Source: Tetradesmus obliquus
Lineage: Eukaryota > Chlorophyta > Chlorophyceae > Sphaeropleales > Scenedesmaceae
Reading direction: 5' to 3'
Assembly: GCA_030272155.1 (NCBI GenBank)
Contig: CP126191.1
Span: 8,020,501 to 8,084,500, forward strand
Length of the DNA: 64,000 bases
The notes beneath the pieces were generated by a model. The model did not search any database, was not told where the DNA came from, and saw only the letters and a program-made list of their open reading frames with translations. Numbering within the stretch: the stretch's first letter is position 1; the number at the start of each line of letters is the position of its first letter. The translations under genes and the position numbers were made by a program. Positions 39,001-49,980 of the stretch are shown here, in pieces.

Positions 39001-40854
39001 TCGACCAGAGTCAGCTTGCCGATCAACATGTTGGCCCGGTACTGGTTGCGTGGCCAGCGGCGCACAACAATCTCCAGCACCTGACCCAGGAAATTATGCA
39101 TTCAGATGTTTGGTCAGGGCGGCAGGTGATGGCAATGGTATCATCAACATTGTGGAAAGCAGCACGCAAACATTTGACTCGCATGCAGTATGTGCAGCAT
39201 AATACACTAAGTTGAAACATGCATGTATTATGCGTGCCAGGCTAGCACACAGCACTCCCAGCAGTGAATCACAGCCGCCCTGCCCCAGAGGGCTCTGCCA
39301 CGCCGTGGTGCTGCTCACCGCATGTGACCGCGAGGATGCTGCGTTGGCGTCGGTGCTGTCCGTCTTGCGCCTGCGGTTGCCCTCCTCAAGCAGCCCCTGC
39401 ACCACCAGCAGCCACACAGGTACGTACACACAATTAAGCCATGAGCGTAGTGTGTAAGCAGCTACACCTGAGTCCTTCAGCTGCAGCAAGGCATCCACGC
39501 TGCCACACTTTGTGCGTCACAATTCCCGCACTGCATAGTATCAGCAGGGCTAAGCAAAACCTGCGCATCACACGTAGCTGCTGCTGCCGCACGCTATCAA
39601 CGCTCGCTTCATGAAGCACAGGCACCAACTGCCCATGCTTGCCCAGCAACAACCCAATGCAAACCAGCCGTGGTGCGCACCATGATCTCCGCCGCGCTGG
39701 TGACGGTGATGTGCTTCAGCCCCGCCACGCACACGCCAGCGTCGGGGTCCTCGCGCAGCTCCAGCGGCCCGCTGCTGCGCACCAGCAGGTCGTAGATGAC
39801 CTGAGGGCAGGTGGGGCAGAGACAAGGGGCAGCAGACATACGTACTCTCTATGCTGCTAGCTGCTTGCATGCCATGCAATACCCACTCAATCCTCTGTTG
39901 ACACACAGCGTAGCAAGGGGATTGAAGGGATGCGTTGGGCTGTACCCACAAACATGGTCTGGATGCAGCCTTGTGTTGCTGTGGCTTCTGCTGTTGCTTT
40001 GTGTGCTGCAGCCAACATTGTTGCTGCTAGCCAGGCAGGCCGCTAAGGAGTGAGCCAGCTGAAGAGGCACAGGCACTGCAGTGCCTCTCCACGCACAACA
40101 ATAGCTGGCCCAGGCTGTTGCGCCATGGGGCAGCGTCATACACATTGCTGCATCAAGCTCCAGGCATCCCCAAGCGGCTGCTGGCTGCACATGGCCGCCT
40201 GTCCAGCGGCGCGACCGTAGCACCTGCTGCCCGGCTGCATCTCAACCACCCTGCCAACGCTGCTGACGCTGATGCCGCTGCTGCTGCTGCTGCCATAGGC
40301 GGGCGCACCTCGTTGTAAACTTCCAGGTAGCTGCAGGTGACCGTGAACTCCTCCCCAGCATCCACATTGCCCGCCTTCTCACGGAAGATCTGCCCCAGCG
40401 ACAGCACCATCAGGCCCGGGTCGGCCGGGGTGCCTGACAGCAGGCAGCCAGTGGCGCACAGCAGCAGGCAGCACAGGACCAGGCATAACAGGTTGCGCGC
40501 TACTGATGATGTCTTCTATAGCCACAGCCACAGCTGCTAGTGTGATATGACTGTTTGCACCTGTGATGGTTGTAACAGTAAGCACAGATGCTCATTATGA
40601 TCTGAGAGGGCAACGCTGCACATGTGATGTGCTGCTTGACTGCTGCTGTGAGTGCTATCAGGTGTTTCCCATCTGCCCGTCAGCCATCTGTAAGATGCAG
40701 TGCATGGTACTGCCTGCTGCTCCTTAGTATGCTGCTCTAGGACAACTTGCGCCACTATGGCGCCACTGCGAGTGCTTCTGCAGCCGCCTGCATTGCTATG
40801 CGGCAGATGCTACTGCAAAAGCTATATTAGGGTGCACCTTGGCTGAGTAACGCC

Positions 40855-40890
<36 letters not shown>

Positions 40891-41927
40891 CCCGTTCACA
40901 GCAGCTGCTAGCCCCCACTCACCAACCATGGTGTGCGTCTTGCCAGACCCTGTGGATCCATACGCAAAGACGGTGCCATTGAGCCCCTTGGTGACGCCTG
41001 CTGCCAGCTCCTGAATGCTGCCCATGTACACGTCACTGTTGCGCGCCTGCAGCACATCCACGCACGGCAGCATGTTTCAAGGCACTGCATCGCGCACCAG
41101 GGTTGCTCTGGCACAATGGATGTGTCTGTGTTGGCACTGCTGCAAGAGCAAGTGCTCTGTTCTGCATGGAAGGACCGGCACCATGCATGCATGTGTGCTG
41201 CCCTGCAGCCATAACTTGGCGACATCACTGCTGCCGGGGCGCAGCTGCTGCTGCAGCAGCTTTACTGCACCCTGTTGCCAGCCCTCTGGTGTACGCTGCT
41301 GCCGACGCTGCGCTGCAGCTGGCTGCTGCTGCTGCTGCTGCTGCCGTCGCCGCCACCGCTACCGCCATTGCTTGCTCAAGGCTGCACACGTTCCCCAGCC
41401 ACCCGGCTGTTGCACTTGCCCACTCTCTGCCGCTGCTGCTGCTGCTGCTGCATGCAGAGCCCACCTGCGTGTCGTATGCCACATCAAACGTGTAGCGCTT
41501 CTCCTTGGTCCTGTTGTGCACCTGGTCCAGGTAGTCCTTGGCCTCATCAGGGTCCAGCACCACCACAATCTTGCTATCCATGACCCTGATGATGTCCCGC
41601 TTGCTGCTGCTGCTGCCAGCTGCCTGCTGCTCCGATTTGAGCGTGGGGCGCACACGCACTGCCACTGATAGGCTCGCCTGTGCTTTGTTGCTGGGCACCA
41701 GCACCTGCAGCCACAGCAGTGTATGGCATGGCATACTCTTTGTGTCCCGCGTTGAACAGTATGTGGTCCTTTGTATGCTGCATGCTGCATGCTGCATCTG
41801 TGTCTGTACCTGGGCTGATGCAAACTGATTAAAACAGGGTTGCACCTGCCTGCTGCAGCTCTGCCATAGCAAGGTGCTGCACCTGTCGAAGCGCTGTTAC
41901 CAGCTTCCCTGAACATGCAAGCTGGCA

Positions 41928-41962
<35 letters not shown>

Positions 41963-42281
41963 TGAAGGTAAAGGGAGCTGGCTGTGCATGTTGTGCTGAG
42001 ATTTTACATCTGCAGGATCTCTGCAAGCCCAGCGATTCAAAACAATTTGAACCTCCCTCCACATGCACCCTGCGTGTGCAGCTGCTGCAATGCTGCATTG
42101 CTGCAATTGCCATTGCAGTTGGTGGTACAGCCCAACTGCTCAGAGCTCCTGCTCTGTTCTGCAACAGCTGCGGGGGTGCCATGCTCCTGCTGCGCAGCAC
42201 AGCTTCAGCTGCTGCACCCACCCTGTTAAAGTTCATCAGTGTGCCCATCTTGGGAGCTGCTGGCGTCTGTGGTGTGCCCAT
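28165..42281 (-). CDS. Kinesin-8 family motor protein with long Gln/His-rich tail
   Basis: Sixteen exons close in phase to 1274 residues: 42281-42222, 41704-41465, 41046-40923, 40433-40309, 39800-39681, 39396-39319, 39080-38830, 32823-32622, 32446-32183, 31965-31848, 31599-31382, 31190-31029, 30862-30678, 30446-29434, 29135-28837, 28530-28165. The motor is complete: SVAVRVRP, P-loop [16 protein letters not shown], switch [10 protein letters not shown], switch [48 protein letters not shown]. The segment [12 protein letters not shown] and the [18 protein letters not shown] features fit kinesin-8 (KIF18/KIF19), plus-end-directed motors that trim microtubules or regulate flagella and spindles. 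Coiled-coil-like exons follow (31965-31029), then a low-complexity tail with several poly-Gln runs encoded by CTG repeats on the plus strand. Intron 7 (32824-38829) contains tRNA-Ile and a LINE. Confidence 0.9.
29879..30082. repeat. CTG microsatellites encoding poly-Gln in the kinesin tail
   Basis: CTG runs at about 29879-29931 and 30017-30080 (plus strand) are read on the minus strand as CAG in the large tail exon; a shorter run lies at 28318-28353 in the last exon. All keep the frame open. Confidence 0.9.
33122..33195 (-). tRNA. tRNA-Ile(AAU): tRNA-Ile (anticodon AAU), nested in a kinesin intron
   Basis: A complete 74-nt cloverleaf on the minus strand: acceptor GCCCTAT/ATGGGGC, D arm GCTC-AGTTGGTTA-GAGC, anticodon stem TGGTG/CGCCA with loop CTAATAA (AAU, read as IAU after deamination), T arm ATCCG-TTCGAGC-CGGGT, discriminator A. 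No intron. It lies in intron 7 of the kinesin-8 gene, on the same strand. Confidence 0.95.
33296..33345 (+). mobile_element. LINE tail, family C, between tRNA-Ile and LINE copy 3
   Basis: GGTGATAGCTTGCCTTCTCC followed by TGTAACAAGCCTCTC, as at 38153-38190 and (inverted, three times) at 1225-1312. It begins about 100 bp upstream of the tRNA-Ile 5' end. Confidence 0.75.
33313..37596 (+). CDS. LINE ORF2 of family C (partial endonuclease, RT, zf-RVT), open frame
   Basis: A 1427-codon open frame with no ATG at its start; it reads in from the preceding tail, and real element sequence begins at about codon 15. Endonuclease remains include [33 protein letters not shown] and [12 protein letters not shown] motifs: [41 protein letters not shown] and FADD at 35290-35301 (Phe where copies 1 and 2 have Tyr). 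The C-terminus has [17 protein letters not shown] and then a Gln-rich stretch. It is a clear relative of copies 1 and 2 but a separate family. Transcription and activity are unknown. Confidence 0.88.
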   Translation: MPSPVTSLSSPTYSAGNLVLWQRQLVSEGSLQVLPEADADRDARGRLMVLHFKWGGHTINLANVYCPNASMDRQTYIADTLAPLWAANPANNIFIGDWNFVDDPAVDRRCQAGQPTTSDAPSMRAWQAAAPGAADAYRCLHPTRRSYTFIHRNPQIGHVARLDRAYVGSALRASVVSCATAPSGVSDHFPLVLELAPLQPPKPTGPGLARARVDFWSSLPHRAQLKAWVLVALQGEPASDPARLVWWPSFKQRLLAKCREIRKAWRADTALPSYAAAQQQVQDALTQLGAAAGPPQIGTAMAALTAARAALRAAQQAAWTASERLQRQQWLHRGEQPNPCITEQLRALERSPTSRKVVALRSAAGAYVWEGAGPAKVAITQWAGVSAQPTVDPAAQAAILAAVASLPRQPAAADGSTTVTEEAVLKALSDSKPNTSPGLDGLPAVYKHCKDLFAPVLARVFTAVGTLGQTPAGFLDGVVIGIFKAGDATLAANYRPITLLNTDYRLLARILASRLQQVLDQAISPTQTAFIKQRRIGHNIITVQLLLHALPADSTVVTALLDFAKAYDTLDRPFLLSVMSAMGVGPEFCKWVELLLTNTHACACMNGFVSGMRRFDAGVRQGCPLSPLLYLFVGEALLRFLQSKGIDISVQGITLSATQFADDTQVYLQSPAQVPQFLLHMQVMAAASGQQLNLHKSKLLLLGAAARQQHTALSQQHAAGVLPFCPVLQANVLGVCVGSDSPVDWSQKLAAVDAALARLSHIPQLSVFGRGMGSAAYGVSTLLYAAEFSDIPADVDRQHLVASVGKLVDRGLAPASTARRFTGVAARLLAGRPAEGVFGALPWLEHIRARHAWWGAQFATAPPDTELPWIRIGRALLHSKHKWWGPLSLFDSSSDTQTPMDLPQAFPQQSLPPPPLRRMIVGLQALGPVRDVKALAPAAPSPVLPLPHPQQLSDMQQLRQQLQAVQDAPVLEPGAWCSLAPVFANPFLQAGLGFVPGGLQGLPVPAKRREHECRGGKCRPRLRTVADLIRAWYLIQRVVQQQLPHPLLPYGSNYSNADNEAEDLQGLVDKLPVAWTMAVLPVVQHPAADRPWPPAAVPDPPCIPSAAEQQVEAMLVARLGWQNVRGKAVPVAQLSVSEATSLQLGPLRAERRAKRTGFVQAALGSGAAPAAVIDGLKWVAANQSMLWKMRWDNNFKELYWRLIMDGLPTSQRMHKSGDTCMCGAACPGWVHHFWECPVAVAVIDSVLSELPAAWCTRAAGRPPLAMRHVWLMQPPAGPTKLRRGVWKVVCLAALNAMDVGRRHANKLSIPPPALAVQQPPPLPAGQALITDTLQHAALTAAQQQHNQLVEQRRQQQQLHQQQQRQQLVAQMLQEAKQQAVLRFWELLADFVATEAAPATWRVAVPGNHPFLCSDPAQLRIVLAPRSG
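33350..38194 (+). mobile_element. LINE copy 3 (second family), 5'-truncated, in kinesin intron 7
   Basis: The element sequence starts near 33350 inside the endonuclease domain and ends at 38194 with the family-C tail (TGTAACAAGCCTCTCCTC). It is antisense to the kinesin gene. Text on the two sides is similar but not identical (CGCCGACCTACTCAGC against TGCCGATCTCAGCGTAGC), so a target-site duplication is uncertain. A TTGCCTTAGT-type short tandem repeat lies in the 3' UTR at about 37765-37802. Confidence 0.85.
38205..38396 (+). mobile_element. Unclassified 190-bp insertion bracketed by GCCGATCTCA
   Basis: GCCGATCTCA precedes it at 38195-38204 and follows at 38398-38407. It starts GCGTAGCTGCCGGGCAGG and ends in CT/TTC-rich sequence. 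No relation to the A, B or C tails was seen. It may be a SINE-like or tail-only element of a further family. Confidence 0.5.
38408..38517 (+). mobile_element. Tail-only insertion, family B, with 17-bp TSD
   Basis: Bounded by CTTCTTCGCCGATCTCA at 38391-38407 and 38518-38534. It runs from GGGTGAGTCTCCTTGAGTGA to GTGTAACCCCTCTT, shorter at its 5' end than the copies at 16540 and 16833. Confidence 0.85.
38563..38620 (+). mobile_element. LINE tail, family C variant, ending in C24
   Basis: AGGTGATAGCTTGCCCACCC then TGTAACAGACCT, followed by 24 C residues (38597-38620). The C-run replaces the usual (TC)n end. Confidence 0.6.
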
Positions 42282-42969
42282 GATGCTCAAGTCACTGCTG
42301 CAGCAGCTGTTGGTGGTGCACTGTTACTTTCTAGATTATGCCTGTTAAGGCCTGCAGTGCATGAGATGAGTGTACGCTGCAGTGAGCAGCGCCGGCAGCA
42401 CAGCAGACATGCAAACGGCATGCATGCAGCTGACAGGCCCCGAATCATTTGCACATGACCAAATTGAACTCCTGTGGCCCTCATATGCTCGCCAATGCGC
42501 GCACCTCTGCCCTTGTAGCCGGTAAGCAGTACACTGCTGGGTGTGCTGCTGCTCGCCTTGGGCATGTTATGAACTGCACGCTGAAAATGTTGAAATCATT
42601 ATGACCAATCAGAATTCAGTAATGTGCAAGTCTTTCCGCGCCAGACTGATGAGCAGTCTGATTGGCGCCCTGGCTCTGGCGCCCTCTCTCACAGGACCTC
42701 CAACGCCAACCTTAAACGCCCACATCTACAGCCTGAATCTAAAAATATGAATTGTACAGCGTGCACGTGCCCACCATCAGTGCCAGGCGTACGTGTCAGC
42801 CAAACATGACACTGTCATCACCCTGCTGCTGCGCTACGCTGGCCAATGCTTAGCAGATTCCTGCGTTTGAAACAAGCTGATTTGTTTATATGTACGTTGC
42901 ATGATCGTGTCACACCTCCCATCATTTCCGACACAGTCACCCGACACAGCAGCAACCAGGGCACGCACA
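42282..42969. promoter_or_regulatory. Divergent promoter region, kinesin-8 / PsbP-domain gene
   Basis: 688 bp between the two start codons, with no coding exon recognised. It must carry the 5' leaders of both genes. No specific motif identified. Confidence 0.5.
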
Positions 42970-45138
42970 ATGGCTCTCCTGCTCCAGAAACGTGCTGTTA
43001 TTGTGCAGGCTGACCGCTCCAGGGCTCGCATGATAGTATGCGCCAGGGCGTCAGCCAGCAGGCGGGCCATTCTCACGGTGCCTGTTCTCCTGCCTCTCCT
43101 GGATGCTGCCCGAGCGCACGCTGGCGACTCAGACTACAAGAAGTTCCTCGGTGAGGGGGTAACGTGCGGTATTGATGCTGCTGACGTCTGATCACAACTC
43201 TTGGGCAGTCTCGGAGATCATGCAGTGCTTCGCATACCCCGCCGTGCATCGCAGCTGGGCCAATTCTCCAGCTTGCTCTGCTAACAGATTACACACTAGC
43301 GTGTAATAGTGTCTCCTGACGGTGCTTCAGCTCAGCACCACGCAACACGCATTGTCGTCAACGTGGCATCAGGGTGGTTGCCGCAACGCAAGTGCATTTA
43401 CTTGGCAACGAGTCAGCAGCAGCTTGCTCACCTATTTTCAAATGACAGCAAGCCTCTCTGCAAGGACTCAGCCTGATGGCTTGAGCTTCGGATGCCAGGG
43501 CAGTAGTAATGCTAAGTGGGCACCTGCACCTGCAGGTGCTTCACAGATTTCAGCAGCTGCTCCAACTGCAGCACACGCTCCGCACCCCAGTGCTTCAACT
43601 AACCACCTTGACCGCTTTCCCGCTGCTGTGCAGGCTACTCTGCAGCCCCTGACCTGTATCTGGGCTATGGGCAGAAGAACGACAACAGGGTGGCAGACCC
43701 TCCCCTGTACTCCTTCGAGTACCCCGCTGACTGGACCGAGGAGATCCCCACAAAGACAGAGAAGTCCACCATGGTGAGACGCTCTTTAAATTGCATGCAA
43801 GTGCATCTGTTTGTGCCAGGGATTCCGTTGTTGCTCTTGAATGCAGACCAGTCTGGGGGCTTTGATTCTGCAGGCTGCATTTCAAGCTGCGGCCCGGCCT
43901 TCATCTGTGCGCGCGGCCACAGACACTACTTATTGCATTGCACATGTCTCTGCAGCAACACATCTGACTCTTTAGCTGCCTGTCACTGCGTGCGTGCCTC
44001 TGTGTCTGCTGCGCCTGCTGTTGCCAGGGCATGGATGGGCGCGTAATGCACCCCAGCACCAGGAAGGAGCTGGCCTACGTGGTGGCCCTGGGGGGTGAGC
44101 ACAGCAGCGCCAAACAGCGCTCAACGCGTGCTCACTGATGCATTGCTCGTTGCACACACCGAGCAACTCCTGCTGAGGAAATCAATCCAATTACATGCTG
44201 CCTGTGGCATCAACTGTTGCTGGTTGTGCAGCTGCATGCTGCGCTCTTCTAGCATCCTGTGCTTGTCTCAGTCCCGTGCACGTCTGTCAGCTACTCAAAA
44301 GCATGCCGCACCTTCTCTCAACAGCATGCCTCACCACTGCCAACAAGTTCACCCCCTCACAATCGGCGCTCCGCTGCCCTGCCGCACCTTGCATCACACT
44401 TTTACACCGCTCCTTGTAACGCAGGCAAGGACTACCGTGACTCTGTGCTGAAGGATGCGCGCAGCTCCCTCATCGTGTTTGCGGGGGGTGACCCGGATCT
44501 GCGCCAGGCTGTCACTGACGGCAAGGTGGAGCAGGTGCGGCAGGTTGCACAGTAGCAGCAGCGCGCGCGCACAGCTGCGCTGCAGGCAGGTTGGGGATTT
44601 TGCGGCGTGCACAGCAGAGATGTGCAGTGCCAGGATATTGTGTCGGCACGTTGAGCAGGTTAATTCAACCAAGGCCCAGAACCACACATAGTGCCACCAG
44701 GAATTTTACACAAAGACAGACTACAACACAGAGCTGAGAGCGTGACGTCTTCTGCTGAGTATGATGATTGACGCGTTGGCGTGTGGCATGTGCAGCAGCA
44801 GACACACATTAGTGTGCATTTAGCAGCAGCGGCTGCCACTGTTTCATCCGTGCACGCAGCAGCCCTTGATGCGCATCACGTTGCACTGCACACAACCAAT
44901 CACTGCCATTAATCAAGTCAATCGCTTTCCATATGCGCTGCGCCCGCAGGCCACCAAGCGCGTGAACGGCAGCGACCTGTTTGTGTTTGACATCGCCTCA
45001 GACAAGCGCCGCTACCTCAGCTCCATCGGCAAGAAGGGCGACACCGTGTTTGCGCTGGTGGTCACCGCCCCTGCGAACGCCTTTGAGCGCGACTATGCTG
45101 GGCTGAAGCACATTCAGGACACGTTCCAGCTGCTGTGA
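42970..45138 (+). CDS. Thylakoid-lumen PsbP-domain protein
   Basis: Exons 42970-43150, 43634-43773, 44028-44094, 44425-44534 and 44950-45138 join in phase to 228 residues. The first ~50 residues form a two-part transit sequence: an Arg/Ser-rich stroma-targeting part (MALLLQKRAVIVQADRSRAR) then a twin-arginine lumen signal, SRRAILTVPVLLPLLDAARAHA, with a cleavage-type AHA. The mature part has the PsbP fold pattern: LYSFEYPADWTEEIP, VLKDARSSLIVFAGG, then DLFVFDIASDKRRYLSSIG and KHIQDTFQLL. PsbP and PPD proteins assist the oxygen-evolving complex or photosystem assembly; this one lacks a close match I can name, so which PPD subgroup it is remains open. Confidence 0.8.
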
Positions 45139-46801
45139 TGTGGCAGGCAGCAGCGGCGGCGGGCAGAGGTGCGGTGAGGGGTGCTGCCTCACGCAATGGC
45201 CGGGCTGGCAAGCAGCGCGGCTGGCGGCAGTTGTCATGAGGCAGCCGCGTGGCAATGGTGAGGCAGCTTGTGGCTCACAGTGCTGCATGGGGAGGGGAAG
45301 GAGAGGAGCAGGTGTGGGGAAAAGCGCAATCGGCATTGGGCTTGGGCTTGGGTTTGAGCAGTGCAGAGCAGTTGATAACACTGATGTGCCGATGCCAAAC
45401 CTTCTGGCAGTTGGTGGTTGCGGATCATTGCACTGGAGTTGTGAACTTGGGAGCACAGTGTGCGAGTGCTGCAGCAGGCAGTTGTTGCTGCGCTTTGCTG
45501 GTGTCTGCAAACAGCTGAAGATGAAACACCAGCTGGAACATTCGACAATATTTCTTTGAGCACGGCAGTGCCCCTTCTTTTACATGGCGGGTGAGCGCTA
45601 GTACAGCTGGCAGCATGCAAATGGAGATGTCTCCTGCAGCAAGGGGCAGCAGAAGTTTTTGAACGACAGTTTTGGATCTGTGGCGGCACGTGCACACTGC
45701 AACTTGTGTGTGGCGCGCTTTTTTGGCCAGTGCTATTTGGTTGTTCAGCTGAGCCGCATTCCAAGCTGAACAGTGATGAGGGTTGGTTGGAGGTTGACAT
45801 CATAGTTGAGTCATACCGCATCACCGTGCCATGCATGACTTTTGTCCATGAGATTTCACCCGCTACGTCCTCGTGCACCTGCTGTCAGCAACAGCAGAGC
45901 TGCTGTGGTTATCTGGAAATCATAAAGTATCGTTGCCTGAGAAGTCAGCTGATACCAGCAGGTGTGAAAAGCATGCCGATAGCATACTGTGGTTGGAGTT
46001 ATGTTGAGTTGCTTTTGGATGTCTGACCCACACGCATAGATAACCGTACCTCACCAAACAAGAAGCACATCTCCTGCTTACTACTGTTTTTTGGGTGCAA
46101 CACGAACGCTGTGTCATCAGCGCCTTGGTGTTTTCCAGCACGTCGCTTTTGCGAATGCTTCCTGGCAGCGTGTTGTGGCAGTTTGTCATGGTGGGCAAAT
46201 GTGCATTCTGATGCTGACGCCTCTGCGGGCCCAGTGCACTGGGTGTTTGCTGCAGGTCACTGCAGTTGAGGAGTACCTGCTGATAGAATACCGTATCCTA
46301 TGACAGCTACTACAGCTCCTTTTATACTGTTGCCAACGGTGTAATGCAGGCTGCGGCAAAACAACAACTCCCCTGACGCACATGCATGACCGGATAGGCA
46401 CGTGATGCGGCGTCATGGTGCTGCATGCAGCAGTAGACATGACGGGAATGACAGTACGGCCCAAGTACTGCACAGTACTACAGTACGGCCCTGAGTGACT
46501 GTTTGATGCATCCTGCGGGACGTGCATGCCTGCATTATGCTTTTCAAAAGGGTGGTCCGTTCATGGCCGCATAGATGGCACTTGCTAGTCCAGCCAAAGG
46601 CATCGCTATAGTGTGTTGTAACAGGGAACTTCTAAAGTGCGAGCAACAGACTCTGTGGGATGCTTTACAAACAAACTACGCGCCGCCTGTCTACCTCCCA
46701 TCTCAGCACCAGCAACATCATCAGCATCATCACGACCATGTCACCTATCAATGCCGGCCAATGTACCCATGGATGCAACAGCCGGGATGAGTCTGCATTA
46801 T
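45139..46801. other. Convergent 3' region, no gene seen
   Basis: Lies between the stops of the PsbP-domain gene and the coiled-coil gene. A minus-strand TGTAA (46667-46671) 131 bp past the coiled-coil stop is a candidate poly(A) signal. Nothing else recognised. Confidence 0.5.
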
Positions 46802-49269
46802 CTAGCTCTGTGGCACCGTTGCTGCCACGTGAACATCACTGCCATCATAGCCGCCGCTGCCGGCGTGCGTGCTGGCACTGCCCCGCTGCATCAACCTCTG
46901 GGCCCTGGCCCGCACAGCAGATGCGCTCAGCTGGCACTGCCTCCAGCCTGCCGATGCGGCGCTGCGCGTCTGCTGTGCTGCCACCCTCGCGCCCAGCTTC
47001 AGCGCGGCAGCCAGCTCCTGCACTTCGTCGCGCTTGAAGCGCCATGCTGCGCCGCCAGCTGCAGCCACAAGCGTGAGCGGCACCACAGTGCACAGGCCTA
47101 CCGCCAGCCACCACCTGCGCCTGCTGGGCGTGACCTGCCCCTGCTGCTCCTGCTGCTGCTCCTCCTCATCTGCCTCATCTGCTGGCTCAAAGCTGAAGCA
47201 GCGCGGGCCGTCGCCGTCACCCCACACACCAGATCGGCCGCCGCTGCTGCCTGCGTGCCGGCCTACTATCGGTGAGAAGTCTAGTGCCAGCTCTCTTGCA
47301 GGCGCAGGTGATGCACTACCGCCCCCACCTTCAGGCAGCCACAGCATGTGGCTGTTGCAGGCTGCTGCCGGCCGCCTACTGCCATGCAGCGCTGCCATGC
47401 TGATGTCTGTCAGCGCAGGGCTGGGCCACAAGCCGTGCTGCTGCTGCTGCTGCTGCTGTGGCCCAATGCCAAAGACTGGCGACATCATGGCGACCAGCTG
47501 CGGCGAGCCTGCTGCTGCTGGTGCCCGGCCCTGCTGCTGGTCCCGCTGCTTTGCCGCAGTGTCTGCAAACGTGAAGGACAGCGAGGATGCCGGCGTGCAG
47601 CTGCCGCTGCAGCTGCCGTGTGTCGTCATGCCTGTTGCTGCATCACAGCCCTGCCCCAGCTTGCTGGCTGGTGTGGTCAGCTGCAGCCGTCGCGGATTCA
47701 CGCTGCCTGGCGATGCTGCGTCTGCGTTGCTGGCGCTGAACATGCTGAGCGACTGCTGGCTGAGGGGACTGTCATCATCATCATCATCATCTGCATAACC
47801 TGCTGCTTGCAGAGGTACAGGTGTGCTGCTGTTGGGGCTGCGCTGCTGCTTGGCTGCCCCGATGCTTCTCAAAGGGCTCAGGTATGACAGGTCAGTGCGG
47901 CGTGACCATGCAGAGCCCAGCTCAACCACAGTGCTGGCTGCGCTGCCGGGTGTTGCATTTGCTGCTGCTGCCCCTTGCGGATGGCCTGGAGGGAACAGCT
48001 CGACACACTGGCTGGTGTCCCACACAAGCTGGCTAGTGGCTGTCTGGTCCAACTGGCGCCCTGTGGGGCTGAGCAGCAGCGATGCCTCTGTGGTTGCTGC
48101 TGAGGGGTCCTGCACCTGGCTCATCTCACCATGCAGCTGTTGTCGCTCCTGGCGTGCCTGGATGCAGTAGAGCAGTGAACAAAAGAATATGTCCAGCTGC
48201 TGCGCGTGCGAGCCACTGCTTCGGCATCATGTGCATAAGCTATGGCGGTTCTGGCATGCAGCTGTTCAGCCCGCATGGCATACATCGCATGCGTGTCAAC
48301 AACATCACCGAGGGCATACATATGAAAACCAAAGCAGTGCTATGTTTCTCACCTCCTGCACGTACTGCAGAACTGCAGCCATCTGCTGTGCTGGGTCCTG
48401 CAGTCTATGCAGCCCAATGTAGCTGCACAGCTGGTGCAGCTGCTGCAGCAGCACCTTGTGCTGCGTGTTGTTCTGGGCACCATCAGCTGCACCGCGAATG
48501 AGCTCAGATAGCTGCAGATTGGAAAAGAGCAGGGCAGACTTGAGTAAGGCGCAGAGCAACAAATAATGGCGGCAACTCGTCTGCAACGTCAGCCTCAGCA
48601 TGTACAGCATTCAGCTGCGCTTCATGCGAACTTTGCAGCCGCAGAATCAATGCGCTGGTGGTAGCACGCAGCTGCTTGCTGCAACTCAGAATGCTCCCAG
48701 CAACTAACCTGAGCGGTGAGTGCAGCCTTGGTCACTGCTAGTGCATTTCTCTGAGCCCTCAACTCCTCCACCTGCAGCCATCCAGGCATTGATGACAGTG
48801 TATCAACAGTTTAGGCCTTTGACGTTTGCACTCATCTGAATGGAACAGCCATCAAGCAAGCAGGCAGGAGACAGGCGAGTACACGGCTGGCAGCAGACCG
48901 GCTGGCAGCCCACCTTTCTGGCCAATGCTGTGTTGTCTGCTGCAGCCCTGGCCAGCAGCTGGCGCACATTCCTTGGTGCTGGCGACCTGTCCAACAGCTG
49001 TAGTTGCTGCTGCTTCTTGATTTCCTGCAAGGTTACCACACACGCTTAGATCCTTTTCAAAGCAGGCAAGAGGCACAGACGTTGCAAGCAGTAGCTGCAA
49101 CAGCACCACGAGCACGGCAGATAGCCCTCACCAGAGTCTCTTGCAGCTGGTGGTTCAGCTCATCAATATGCAGACGCTGTGTTTCTACAAGAGCTTGGAG
49201 TCGCTGCACTTCTACACTGGTTGCTGTGCTGGGTGGTGGTTGAGCTGGCTCCTTTCGCTTCTTTGGCAT
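46802..49269 (-). CDS. Unrecognised coiled-coil protein with C-terminal transmembrane segment
   Basis: Exons 49269-49132, 49024-48914, 48771-48709, 48511-48353 and 48157-46802 join in phase to 608 residues. I do not recognise the family. The start is basic and resembles a nuclear-localisation signal (MPKKRKEPAQ). Residues about 15-190 look helical with heptads (VQRLQALVETQRLHIDEL, VEELRAQRNALAV, LLQQLHQLCSYIGLHRLQ). The large last exon is Ser/Ala/Gln-rich and disordered. Near the end comes an acidic Glu/Gln run, then RRRWWLAVGLCTVVPLTLVA, a single membrane-spanning helix about 110 residues before the C-terminus. The layout fits a tail-region-anchored coiled-coil protein of an internal membrane, possibly the nuclear envelope; this is inference only. 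Confidence 0.6.
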
Positions 49270-49942
49270 GTTGACTATTGGTCAAAGCTATAGCTCTGGT
49301 ACACTTTATGATGTTGAAAGTCACAATGAGAGATCGATTATGCAGGAGTCGCGCAAAGCGTCTCGGCAACGAAAAGACGGTGCTCCAGCCGTTGGCGATT
49401 CCGGGCTGCTGTGAACTAAAAAAAAAAAAAAAGGTTCAACAGGTTCAAGACATACACACTAAATTGCCTAATTACCAAAGCAGCCTACATCAGGGCACGT
49501 CTGTCATGCCTTTTCAAAACTTTTGTAACACTCGATTTCTGATCGGTGGTCACAGCCATGAGCCATAGCCATGGACCCACAGACTGCCGCTGGGGCCTCC
49601 AGCAGCACCACATATTCTTTGCTGTGACAACTTAGTTATTTTCTCGACTTGCATTCTCAGACCGTCGTCCTGGTGTTGTGCCCGTGGCCATCATAGCCCC
49701 CCCCCCCCTCTGGGCAGTTCGTCGTGGCTAAGCAAATCGCCATGGCTGTGGCTACTGGAGGTTGCTACTGGAGGCATACATGCATTACCGTACGCTACCA
49801 TGTGTCCTTTGAATGTGCAGCTAGTGGTCGTGGCTCTACAAAGCAACAGCAGCAACACCACTGCCAGTGGTGTGGCCGCCACAGTGACTGGTCACGGTGA
49901 CCAGCACCAGCAGCATCCGACCCCAAACCAGCGCTGAGATCC

Positions 49943-49980
<38 letters not shown>

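Noticed and set aside
42541..42809. Short plus-strand frames upstream of the PsbP-domain gene
   Set aside because: No transit peptide, domain or splice connection to the downstream exons; treated as 5' flank.
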